Source: Deroplatys truncata | Lineage: Eukaryota; Arthropoda; Insecta; Mantodea; Mantidae | DNA length: 64,000 nucleotides | Assembly (NCBI GenBank): GCA_030765065.1 | Contig: CM060975.1 | Span: 108,520,094-108,584,093, forward strand | Direction: 5' to 3' | Part shown: in pieces, positions 36,100 to 47,180 of the stretch | Position numbering within the stretch: position 1 is the first letter of the stretch | Layout: each line of letters opens with the position of its first letter | The notes under the pieces: generated by a model | The model's database searches: none | Seen by the model: the letters and a program-made list of their open reading frames with translations, nothing else | Told to the model about the DNA's origin: nothing | Translations under genes and position numbers: made by a program

Positions 36100-36900
36100 T
36101 AAAAACAAGTATACATGCGGGCCTTTTTCTAAAAATGTCTTTTTATGCATTTCCGTGAAATCCCGAAATCGAATTTTTGGGTGGGATGATACGAGGGCAT
36201 CCAATAAATAGGTTTCCCTATTTTATAAAACGCATTACACATGACTGATCATGTTGAATTAATTTTATTTATATTGTACAATCCTTCTGTTACTTTTGGG
36301 GACGTGACACAAGTTTTTCCAAGCCAGTGTTGTACCAGGTCGGGTCCTGTGCTCGCAACCACCTATTCACTTCTGATTGATCTTTGTCAAGGTGTTATAG
36401 TGCTTGCCTCTACGATGACCTTTGAGTCAGGGTAACATGTGAAAATCACTTGGGAAAAGATCTGGTGAATATGGAGGATGCGAGAAAACTTCCCAGTTGA
36501 ATTTTCTGAGCTCCGCCTGGGTCAAGATTCAAATAGGAAGTTATCTCCCATCCTCCGTATTCACCGGAGCCTGCCCCAAGTGATTTTCACATGTTCCTCC
36601 AACTCAAAGGTAAGCAGTTTTAACAGCGATCGTGAAGTCAAATCAGTAAACAGCTGGTTGAAAGCACAGGACCCGACCTAGTACACCACTGGTTTGGAAA
36701 AACTTGTGTCACATCCCCAAAAATGCTTGGACAACATGTTGACTATGTATAGAAGTAACAGAAGTATTGTAAAATATAAATAAAATTAATTCAACGTGAT
36801 CCATTGTGTGTAATGTTTTTTTATAAAATAGGAAAACTTACTTATTGGACACCCCTCGTATATTTCCTCTACTTACTATAGGTAAAGTAGCAGAGAAAGT
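36100..36900 (-). mobile_element. Family B subfamily fragment interrupted by a foldback element
   Basis: Left part 36100-36191 (GGGCCTTTTTCTAAAAATG to TTTTTGGGTGGGATGATA) and right part 36859-36900 (TATTTCCTCTACTTACTATA to AGAGAAAGT) join to the normal family order once the foldback is removed. Confidence 0.75.
36192..36858. mobile_element. Mariner-like foldback element, nearly perfect palindrome
   Basis: 667 bp flanked by TA on both sides. The left arm starts CGAGGGCATCCAATAAATAG; the right arm ends CTTATTGGACACCCCTCG. The arms stay inverted-complementary almost to the centre near 36515 (for example ACATGTGAAAATCACTTGGG against CCAAGTGATTTTCACATGTT). No ORF encodes a transposase. CGAGG termini and TA duplication fit a mariner-mobilised palindrome. 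Confidence 0.8.
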
Positions 36901-37520
36901 AAAAAAAAAAACATGATTGCACGCAGTATTTCTTTTACGGTACAACAGCTTGGCCATCAGTAAAATTATATTTACCGTTTCCACTCATGTTTCCCATAAT
37001 CCGACAGAGCCATTAAAATGTAAGAAACACTGCGACGTCAACATGTGCTCCAAAGGTAATATCTTCTTTACATTCAGAGCAGACAGTGCGGTAGTAAACA
37101 TGTATGGGCCATAAAAAGCGCTGCATGACATTGAACTTGTGGAATAATTATTCCTAATCCCTGGACGCGCTTTCCCTCGCTCGCACAATCCGGCCAGTAG
37201 CAGCCTTAATCTGATTAGGGAGCCCACCTGACATGTGGCTCGTCCCACAAAATTTTATTCCGAAGCGATTGGATGCAAGGGGAACTTGCCCCAAACACAG
37301 GTGAAGCGGCGGCCGGCGGGTTAAAATGTAGGCACACGCACGCACACGTAACTACCAATATTGTACTGTAGATCAGGGTGATCGAAACGGTGGCTCGCGG
37401 ACCTACTTCGGTCCCAAAGTCATTTCACTCGATCCACCCAGAACTAGATAAAGTTACCAAAATATAACAGGAATCTGATGTGTTGCATTTGCATGACTTT
37501 CTCTAACCATTATCCTTATT
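36901..37520. other. No recognised gene; GC-rich patch and a possible hAT-like end
   Basis: The 37140-37330 patch is notably GC-rich. CAGGGTGATCGAAACGGTGG followed by CTCGCGGACC at about 37375 resembles the terminal pattern of some hAT elements, but no partner end was found. A ~35-bp family B end occurs near 37472. Confidence 0.35.
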
Positions 37521-38030
37521 ACTTTCCCCACTACATTCCACACAAAAATTCGATACCCAGTCTATCTGTCTTCAACGGTCTAACTAAAAAACGAAAAGCC
37601 GGATAAATTCTAAACTTGTCATTTACGTTCAATATCTTCCAAAGTTGCGAAACACATATTTTTGGAAAAATTTGGTTTTCTAAAAATAGCTCTTAACGAA
37701 TTTGATTTAAATACCATACATTAAATACATTCACATGACAAATAAAATATGCATCTTGAATTTCGGGGAATAACCTATGAAGTCCGCTTCATTCGGAGGG
37801 GATTTTGTGTAGTTTTGTATAACTGGTAAACGTTAAGGGATAAAGTAGATCTCTTTAAAACACACAATTTGTTTCAAATACGTTTTTGTGGCATAAGACG
37901 TTTCTGATATACCTGTTATTAAAGATTCGCATTATTCTTTTTTGGGGGGGGGAGTCATTCTCCTGAAGTCCTTTCAACATTTAGTTGTTCCTCACGACTG
38001 CATGGAAATAGTATGGAACTTTAGGCCTCT
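37521..38030 (+). mobile_element. Family B subfamily copy, 3' truncated
   Basis: Starts ACTTTCCCCACTACATTCCAC and follows the family order through GAATTTCGGGGAATAACC, AACTGGTAAACG and GGCATAAGACGTTTCTG, stopping near GTATGGAACTTTAGGC, next to family A copy 5. Confidence 0.65.
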
Positions 38031-38039
38031 ATATAGGAA

Positions 38040-38915
38040 GTAGGTTGTTGTATTGTATTTCGACTGTTGGGGAGCCGAACTTGAAGTTGTTGCAACCGCA
38101 CGTATCGTAAAAGGCTTCCCCTAGCCTTCGCCCCAAGTTTAAAAATATTAACTTTGTAATTTGACTGTTTCTTTAAATATTATCTATTCACGTTTGCCTC
38201 GCCTGCGTCAGTATTATTGTTAGAGACATGAATTTCTTAACAGCGTGTAGTGCAGCTGAAGAATGTAGGCTTACACAGATTATAATTTTTACTTCACTCC
38301 TTTTATTAATCCTTGACACCATTTAAATAACACTTCACGGATATAGAGAGCTGCGAGATATTTATTAATTACTTGCACTTTTTAATACGTAAACTATTTT
38401 TGTCTCACACTGAATACGTATTAAACTTCTCGAGGACGGGCCTTGCGTCCGTTAGGAACGCTGTCTACAAGCAACTAAATTCTGAATTTGTACAATTTGC
38501 CCTATTTCAGTTTCTGATTGGCTATTCCTACTCCAATAGTATACTTTTATTTAACTTAAGCTTTCTTCTGGTTGTTGATTGGCTATTTTATAAGCTGTCT
38601 CAAAAATTACATTATTGTTGCTCCAAGAATGACTAGTAGCATTATTACACTTTCTTACTCATTATTGTCTTAAGGTTACCTCATTGTTAGCAACTTTTAA
38701 CCTATTATTCTCACAGTTCCTACATTGTTAAATTACGTAATACACTCAGATAATACATATTCAACATGTACACAATAATATAAACATTATACAATGGCAG
38801 TTACATGCATTTTATATATTGTTACATACATATTGCTTTAAGGCGGGCTGTTATTATATTTTATATATTATATAATTAGACTGAAATCATTTTAAATGTT
38901 AAAAATACTGTCTCA
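38040..38915 (+). repeat. Family A, copy 5
   Basis: From GTTGTTGTATTGTATTTCGA and GTTGGGGAGCCGAACTTGAA to AAAAATACTGTCTCA. All internal landmarks are present, including TGATTGGCTATTTTATAAGC and GACTAGTAGCATTATT. Confidence 0.8.
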
Positions 38916-39810
38916 ATAGTGACGGTTTCTTAAATATTTAACTGTCGCTATTCCATTTATGTCTGTAATGAAATGTGTAATGTAGCTATTTCCGAAAAGT
39001 TTTATCTCGATTAATTGAAGTAGATAGGAAAATAAACTTTCGTTGGAATAATTTGTATACCCACTAGTAAAGATAGAGGGTAGAGAAAGTCATGTAAATG
39101 TAACATATGAATGTGTGTGTGTTTGTCCATGAACGAAAAGCAGACTAAATACCAAATCTGGTATTAGGTTCAGTATCTTGCAAAGATGCGACATGAAGAT
39201 TTTCAACAAAATCCTCCCACACTGAACTACACTTTACATATAAGACGTTTCGAAATGTTTGAGTTTGTAAAACAAAAGGCTCTCACGATTTTGATTAAAA
39301 TACCATATATTAAAGATATTTACATTACAAATGAAATGCTTATATCTTGAACTTTCTGGGAATAGCCTGTGAAGCTCTCTTTATTCGGAAAGAAGTTTGT
39401 ATAATTGGTATAACTGGCAAACCATAAGAGATAGGCAAAAAACGTACCCGACAAAAAATGTGGATCTGCTTAAAACACACAAATTATACCCAATAAATTT
39501 TTTTGTGGCATAAGACATTTCCGAGATATCCGTCATTATTGGTTTGAATTTTCAATACTTTTTCATATTTCTAAAGTGTTGTCGCTTTTCAGTTTTCTCT
39601 CGCGATATAATGGGAAGAGTATGGAATTTCTGGACCAGCATATAGCGACATGGTTTATAAATGTATGACTATTCGTTTCCTTTATCTGCCTTGTACCTTC
39701 AACGAAATGCATATAGATCTATTTTTGTAAAGGCTTATATCGATTTGCGTGAAGTAGATAGAAAAATAAGCTTCCGTAAGAATAGCATATAGAAGCTTTG
39801 TAAGAAAATA
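38916..39810 (+). mobile_element. Family B subfamily: a 3' piece followed by a longer copy
   Basis: 38930-39107 is a 3' piece ending GTAGAGAAAGTCATGTAAATG. Then 39108-39800 is a plus copy beginning at the GT tract and ending AAGTAGATAGAAAAATAAGC. Neither has both ends. Confidence 0.6.
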
Positions 39811-40825
39811 TCTGATGTAATACATTCACGTGACTTTCTCTATCCTCTATCTTTACTAGTAAGTGTACAAACTATTCTAATAAAGAAAGGTAGAATCAGA
39901 CGAGGAGCTTAGTGGTCAGACCTACCGGACCGCAACCGAAGATCCGTCGTTGAAATTCCGGCGATGACTTGAATTTTTCAGTCGTCCTATTCTACCTTTC
40001 CAATCTTGTCCAACACAAGGCTTGTATGGAAGAACAATTAATTCCATATTTTAATAAAGCTTAGTTTTCTATCTACTACATTTTAATACAAATAAACCCT
40101 TGCAGAAATAGCTATTTACACATTTTCCTATAGATAAAAAGAGAATAGCGATAGTCAAATGTTTAAGAACCGGATGCTATACGCTGGCCTTAAAATTCCA
40201 CACTCTTTCCATGCAATCGCAAGAACCAAGTGAATGTTGGCAGACCTTTAACGGAATGACCAAGTAATGAACAATTGGAACCATTAGTAACGGATATCTC
40301 GGAAATGGCTTATGCTGCAGAAAAAACTTATTGTGTGCTTTAAAGAGATCTACATTTTTTGTGTAGTACGTTTTCGTCTATCGTTTAACGTTTACAAGTT
40401 ATACAAAATTGTACAAAACTCTTTCCGAATAAAGGGGACTTCATAGGCTGATCCCAGAAAATTCAATATACACATTTTATTTGTCATGTAAATATCTTTA
40501 GTGTATGGTATTTTTATCAAAATCGTTAAAGCCATTATTTATAAAATCAAAATTTTCGACAAAATTTTCCGTGTAAGGGGTAGTTAGGGTGAGAGATTTT
40601 CTTGAAAATCTTCGTGTTGCATCTTTGAAAGATGCTGAACTTAAATACAAAGTTTGGTATTTATCCAACTTTTCGTTTTTGAGTTATGCTGTTCACAGTC
40701 ACACAGGAAGATACACTCTGGTCTTTTTTTATTCGGGGGCTCAAAACATGTATTTCCGGTGAAATCTCGTTAGTGAATTTTTGGGTTGTGTCTTCTTCAC
40801 CTACTACGTACGTGATAGATAAAGA
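39811..40825 (-). mobile_element. Family B subfamily copy interrupted by a SINE
   Basis: Starts TCTGATGTAATACATTCACG and ends near CTACTACGTACGTGATAGAT. A family 2 SINE interrupts it at 39886-40051; removing the SINE restores the family order. A stray 3' end (GTCATG-like, ACACATCAGA) follows at 40833-40873. Confidence 0.75.
39886..40051 (+). mobile_element. tRNA-derived SINE family 2, copy e, with target duplication
   Basis: Flanked by TAATAAAG at 39878-39885 and 40052-40059. Contains GAGCTTAGTGGTCAGACC, GTCGTTGAAATTCCGGCG, ATTTTTCAGTCGTCC and the tail TGGAAGAACAATTAATTCCA. Confidence 0.8.
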
Positions 40826-40873
40826 AATAAACGATAGTAGTTAGAGAAAGTTATGTGAATGTAACACATCAGA

Positions 40874-41576
40874 TATTTACTTATACTGTTGAATTATTCT
40901 ACTTGACCTTTTCGAGAATACTTAGATTTATTGGTCTTTTTGTTCTATTTTGTGTATATTGCTATGGAACTCAAAAATCTCATTTCTGGTGTTTGTGTTT
41001 TAACATGTGTTCTAATTATTGGTCCATGTTTTGGACGCATTAGGAGATTAACACTTGTATAAATAAAAATAATTAAGGTATCTTGGTTCACCTAGTATAA
41101 CGGTATATACTCTGATAGGATGCGTATGACGTCGTAGCTGAAACGCTTTGGATATATTATGACGTTGTGCGGGTTAGAAAGAAAAGAAAGAGTCAGTTCA
41201 CAGTAAACGAATTACTGTTACTTTTTTTCTTGTAGCGTTCGTGCTCTGATCGAGAGGGCCGAGAAGGGACGAAACCTAATCTGGGTTAAATCTTTAACGA
41301 TGTTAATCGAATCAAGCCATTAGTCTCCTCACGGTTGCATATGACCACATTCAATTAATGTCGAAACAGCCCCATCTATGCTGCACAATTGCACAAGCAA
41401 TGGAATGACTAGTAGGCCGAAAGGTCCTCTGAGGCAAGATCTGTCCCATCAGGTAGTCATTATTCACCCAGAGGAACTAGCTGGTGCTCTGTCACTAGTT
41501 ACTTTGACAACTAATGGGAGATTAGAATTCACTGCGATCATTAGCTACTCGTCAAATTCAACTATCACTTCTTTTT
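40874..41576. other. No recognised feature
   Basis: No recognised gene or repeat. Open frames up to 72 codons lack motifs. Confidence 0.5.
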
Positions 41577-42424
41577 ACTTTCTCTACTACGTATAGTAAG
41601 TAGGGGAAGTATTGTATTCCACTCAAAAATTCGATACCGAGATTTCACCAGAAATACATGTTTTGAGATCCCCTGAATCCAAAAACAAGCATTTTTGGAA
41701 ACATGTCTGTGTGTGTCTGTGTGTCTGTCTGTGAACAGCATAACTCAGAAACGAACAGTCGGATAAACACCAAACTTGGTATTTAGGTTCAGTATCTTCC
41801 AGAGATGCGACACGAAGGTTTTCAAGAAAATCCCTCCAACCCAGATTACCCTTTACATGCAACATTTTTCGAAAATTTTAATTCTCTCAAAAATGGCTCT
41901 AACGATTTAGATTAAAACACCATATGTTTAAGATAATGTCATGAGAAATGAAATGTATATCTCGAATTTTCTGGGAATGTCTCCAAAAGTATTCTTCATT
42001 GTGAACGACTTTTGCATAACTGGAAAACCATAAGAGATGGACAAAATTTTACTACACAAAAAATGTAGATCGCGTTAAAATACACAACTTATGTCATATA
42101 CATTTCTTTTATTGAGTGAACCGTTTTCGAGATATTGCTTGTTATTTCCTTAAATTTTCCAATACTTATACTTTTTCTCAAATGCGTTATTCATTTTTTT
42201 ATGTCCTGGACATGCAAAGAGAATGGAATGCGCCACATAGCAACCAGCGTTAAAATATTTGACTATCGCTTAAAAGCTACCATATTTCCCTTGCATCTAT
42301 AAGAAAATTACCAATAAGATTGACATCTCGATATCTCGATTATCATGAAGCATATGGAGAATAGGCGTTTGTAAAATTAGATTGTACAAGAGTAGAGAAA
42401 GTCATGTGAGTGTATAACATCAGA
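41577..42424 (+). mobile_element. Family B element, full length, short GT tract
   Basis: From ACTTTCTCTACTACGTATAG to GTGTATAACATCAGA, flanked by T runs on both sides. The GT tract here is short (TGTCTGTGTGTGTCTGTGTG) and may be close to the ancestral state. Non-coding. Confidence 0.85.
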
Positions 42425-42507
42425 TTTTTTTTAATAGTACTGATGAGTGAACTACACACTCTACAATATTGTATTGAAGGACAGATTGGACTAAAGACAA
42501 GAATATG

Positions 42508-43253
42508 ATGTTAATCTTATTGCTAATTTTCTAGTAGATGCAAGGGGAATTGGTAGGCTTTAAGCGATAGTCAAATATTTTAAGAGCTGGTTGCTATGTG
42601 GAGCATTCCATTCTCTTTGTATGTCCAGGACATAAAAAAAAACGAATAACGAATTCCCATTTGAGAAAGAAGTATAAGTATTGGAAAATTCAAACAAATA
42701 ACAAGGAATACCTCGGAAATGGTTCACTCGACAAAACAAACTGTATATGACATAAATGTGTGATTTGACGAGATCTACATTTTTTGTGTAGTAAAGTTTG
42801 TCCATCTCTTATGGTTTGTCAGTTATGCAAAATTCATTCAGAATGAAGAGACCTTTGGGGACATTCCCAGATAACTCAAGATATACATTTCCTTGTCCAT
42901 AAAAAAGCCTTAAACATTTATATTTTAACCAAAATTGTTATTGCCATTTTTGAGAAAATCCAAATTTTGAAAAATCTTCTATGTAAAGGGTAGTTTGGGG
43001 TGGAGGATTTTCCTGAAAATCTTCGTGTCGTATGCTTCAAAGTTACTGAACCTAAATACCAAGTTTGGTATTTATCCGACCTTTCGTTTTTGAGTTATGC
43101 TGTTTACATACACACATATACACAGATACACACACGGATCTTTTTCTAAAAATGCCTTTTTTGGATTCAGGAGGCCTCAAACATGTATTTCCGGTGAAAC
43201 CTCAGTATAGAATTTTTGGGTGGAATGCTACTTACTAACCGGTGCAGAGAAAG
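42508..43253 (-). mobile_element. Family B element, truncated at its CATCAGA end
   Basis: Begins at TTAATCTTATTGCTAATTTTC and runs through GGGTAGTTTGGGGTGGAGG and TTGAGTTATGCTG to GTGCAGAGAAAGC. It faces the preceding full-length copy, making a potential ~0.7 kb inverted repeat. Confidence 0.8.
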
Positions 43254-44455
43254 CAAAAATCAACTTTAAAGCTGATAGTGCAATGGCTCACGTAACGGAT
43301 GAAAGTTTAGAAATGTATGTATTGTAATTCCGTTTCATTATTACGAGTCGAAAATGTTGATAGATAAATTTCACGGGTGCCCTTTGTCCTAGTGCTTCTA
43401 ATTAATACTCTTTATTATTCTTTAAGTACTTTCCTTAACCTTTCTTCCAAACCGTCTGCAATTCTTAGTGAAATAATAGGAGATTCTTCTGAGCTGAAAT
43501 TGTAATTCGCTCGCTGAATTTAGACTGCGTCCTACCACTGCGGCAACTACTGAAATAAACTCGCTGCCCTCGACGCAGCCCTCTGCATGTCAGATTGTTG
43601 CTCCGATTGTTGGAGAGCGACGCTACACAATGGAGCGGCTATACAAGGAGCGTGAAAATAGTCTTAAATTGTAAAGGTAAACATTTTTATTAAGATATAG
43701 AGTATCTACTTAAAAATGAATGACAGCATACCTTTAAAAGTGAAACTCATGTATCACCCCGAAAAGAAAACATTCCTATATTTTAAGAGGAGATAAAAAA
43801 CTCTAACCCGCGAATACTAAATCTGTTAAATTCACGACTGGTTACATCAGAAACTCTTTAACATGTGGGTCTGAAAGTTTTACAGGATGTAAATTGTTGC
43901 CTTTTAGGTTCACTAACCTACTTTTTCCAATAAGTTTATTTATTAAAGAATGTATGTACGGTTACTTTCTTAATTACGAATTTTTTATTAAAGCTTATCA
44001 GCAGCTTTTTTACACAACCGACTGTGCTGTTAACACCAAATCAGATTCACAACCCCATTCACAGGTTGTTCTTATCATCCCAAAACTTAATTCGTTTATC
44101 TTCAATAGTTTCGGAAAAGTACCTGATTCATTTATGCTAGAAAACGCTTTTCAAAAAAAATCTGTTTGAAGCAAAGATGAACAAAACAAACTTGCATATA
44201 TTTGCAAAGCAATAAACCACATAGATGAATCACACGGAATCTCACATCCTTAACAGCAGTACCAATCAATCTGTATAGCAAAACTCCCCCTACAAGATGG
44301 ATTAAAGTTTACCTTTCAAAGTGTGTAGGAATTATGACTTTTCTTTCTACTGTGAAGTGATGCGGAAATAGCAGTACAAAATAGTAGGTGCAGTATCACC
44401 CTTAGAGATCCCTATATTTAGAAAGAGAGGAAGAGAGAGAGAATTTATTGAAGAA
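43254..44455. other. No recognised gene
   Basis: The plus-strand 91-codon frame at 43894-44169 has hydrophobic and Phe/Tyr-rich stretches but no nameable motif. A GC-richer patch lies at 43540-43640. Confidence 0.45.
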
Positions 44456-44997
44456 TCTGATATGATACATTCACATGACATTCCCTACCCTCTATCTTTA
44501 TTAGTGGGTATACAAACTAATTTTACGAAAGCTTATTTTTCTATCTACTACATATTAATCTAAATAAACCTTTGCAATAATAGCTAAATTACACATTTCC
44601 TTATCGATACAAAGAGAACAGCGCAATATGCTGGCTTAAAATTCCATACTGTTTCCGTGCAATCGCGAGAAACAACTAAAATAAATGGGACTTTAAATGA
44701 AGGACAAGTATTAAACAATTCGAACGTTTAATAACGGATATCTCAGAAAGGGCTTATGCCACAAAAACTAATTTTACATAAACTGTGAGATTTAAAGAGA
44801 CCTACATTTTTTGTATGGTAATTTTCGTCTGCCGCTTAATGTTTACCAGTTATACAGGTTTATCCTTCCGAATGAAGAGGACTTCAAAGGCTATTCCCGG
44901 AAAATACGATATAGATTTTATTTGTAATCTAAATATATTTCATATATGTTATGTTAATCAAATTCGTAAGAGTCATTTTATAGAAAATCAATAAATG
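44456..44997 (-). mobile_element. Family B subfamily copy cut off by minisatellite
   Basis: Starts TCTGATATGATACATTCACA and keeps GGATATCTCAGAAAGGGC and GGCTATTCCCGGAAAATACG. It ends at GAAAATCAATAAATGGGGG just before the 70-bp array. Confidence 0.7.
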
Positions 44998-45024
44998 GGG
45001 GTGAGGGATAGTAGAAGATAAAGG

Positions 45025-46330
45025 TCCATCCTGGCGCAGTTTTTGCGTTTATATGGGAAAAGATAGGGAAAACGAGGGTATATGCGGAGGTTCACGGAGG
45101 AAAATGCGTTTATATGGGGAAGATAGGGACTACGAGGATCGATGCTAGGCTAGATAGAGGTTGAATGAATGAGGATGTGCTTTATATGAGAGATACGGGG
45201 AATACGAGGAGAAGTGTTAGACTAGATAGGGATGAGATGTGGAATATCTTATAGGGGAAAGATAGGGAAAACGTGAACAGATGCTAGGATAGACAGATGC
45301 TGAAGCAGGGAGAATATGAACATATTTACAGGAGAGATAGGGGATAAGTGGAGAGGTACTAGACTATTCAGGGTTTGAAGGGTAGAGTATGGCTTTTTAT
45401 ATGGAGAGACGAGGAAAACGAGGGTATATGCTAGGTTGAGAGAACCTTCAAGGAGGAAAAAATGCGTTTATATGGAAGAGATAGGGAAAACGAGGAGAGT
45501 TCTGAGCTAGAGCAGGGTGAAGGAGGGAGATATATGCTTTATACGACAGAGATAGGGCATACGAGGGGAGGTGCTAGTGCAGACAGAGGTTAAGGAGTAC
45601 GGTATACGTTTATATGAGGAATATATGGAAAACGGGGGCAGGCGGTATGATAGACAGAAGCGGGGCCACTTTTACGTTTATATGGGAAAGGATAGGGAAA
45701 ACGAGGGTAGATGCGACAGTTCAAGGAGGAAAATGCGTTTATAGGGGAGAGATAGGGAATACGAGGGCTGATGCTGGGCTAATCAGATGCTAAAGGAGGG
45801 AGGGATACGCTTTATACGAGAGAGATAGGGAATACAAGGAAATATGTTATACTAAACAGGACTTGAAGGGTAGAATATGGCGTTTTATATGAGCGAGATA
45901 GCGAACCGAGGAGAGGTATTAGGCTAGGAGTTTTGAATGATAGAGTAGGCGTTTATATGCGAGATATAGGGTATACGAGGGTCGATGCTAGGCTAGACAG
46001 GGTTGAAGTAGGGAATGCGTCTTATATGAGAGAGGTAGGGGAATATGAGGAGAAGTGCTATGCTAGACAGGAAGGTCTGAATGACAGAGTATGCGTTTAT
46101 ATGGGAAAAGATAGGGAAAACGAAGGTAGGTGCTAGGTTGAGAGAGTCTTCGAGGGGAAAATGCATTTATATGAGATCGGTAGGACATATGAGGAGAGGT
46201 GCTAGTCTAGACATGGGATGAGGAGCAGAGTATACGTTTATATGGGAGAAATATGGAAAACGGGAGAGATACAAGGATAAACAGGGGTTGAAGGAGGAGG
46301 AATGTAGGGTTATACGGTAATATAGAGAGT
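45025..46330 (+). repeat. Minisatellite, ~70-bp unit, about 19 copies
   Basis: The anchor GCGTTTATATGGGA (with variants) recurs at about 45042, 45109, 45178, 45247, 45315, 45391, 45465, 45535, 45608, 45676, 45738, 45812, 45880, 45950, 46019, 46093, 46164, 46235 and 46305. Each unit also contains GATAGGGAAAACGAGG, GGTGCTAGGCTAGACAG and a GTTGAAGGAGGG-like part. Units are well diverged. The open frame at 45933-46136 arises from the array. Confidence 0.9.
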
Positions 46331-46740
46331 AATTCGATTATAAAACTTTTATCATCCAGCGCTGCAACACTTTTATATACTTATTTTCTAAACCTGACAA
46401 ACTTTATATATGTTAAACTAGGGTGCGAAACGGAGAGAGACAAACTGTATATCGGTTTACAGCGAAGTATACGTCTTAACCTATTGCCCCCCCATGTTTG
46501 CTTTGGATCTTCTAATTGTCTATTCATTCCTAACATCATCTAACGTAACCAAGAATAACCACGTAACAAGACGTAACATAACAGCATGACAAGACGTCAC
46601 ACTAACTAACATAAGCACGTATCCTCATAACATCACGTGACACCTCGTAACCATAAACGTCACACGACGTAACAACACGTACCAACCATGTAACCAAGTA
46701 ACAAAACGTAAGAACAACACGTAACCAGCCCATTGCTAAA
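46331..46740. repeat. Degenerate ACGTAAC-rich patch at 46545-46740
   Basis: ACGTAACAAG, ACGTAACATAAC, ACGTAACAAC, ACGTAACC and relatives recur irregularly over about 190 bp, with related forms ACGTCAC and ACGTGAC. There is no fixed period; it may be a decayed short tandem repeat. Confidence 0.55.
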
Positions 46741-47180
46741 GTAATCTAAGCTAATCCATCCTTCATAACTTAGACAATAAGTACGAGAGCCTAGCCTAGA
46801 TTAACCCGACCAATCCTAATCGTTCCTCCCATCATCTATTCTACTCAGTCATCGACTAACCTAATCTGGCTAACCAAAGATAACCTCAACTTTCTTTTAG
46901 TGAAATTGCAATGTTTTATTCAGGTTTTATTCCAGAGTTTTAATTGAAAAGTTTACGTCAACATACCTTTATTTTTGTTTGTTGTAGGCGTCTCTCCCCT
47001 TTTTATCTAGGCTTGAGACTAGCACTAGGATTGCTCCTAATGGCAGGGTTACCAGCTTCCCTTCCATCTTCTTCTTTCTTCATCGGTCGTCAGCTAGCTG
47101 CATATACAGCACACGGATAACTTTCATTTTTTTAAGATTGTAGACTCACGAGAAAATCTTCATATTCGACTTACATTCTC
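46741..47180. other. No recognised feature
   Basis: Sequence downstream of polymerase copy I. It may belong to the same element but has no recognised gene. Confidence 0.45.
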
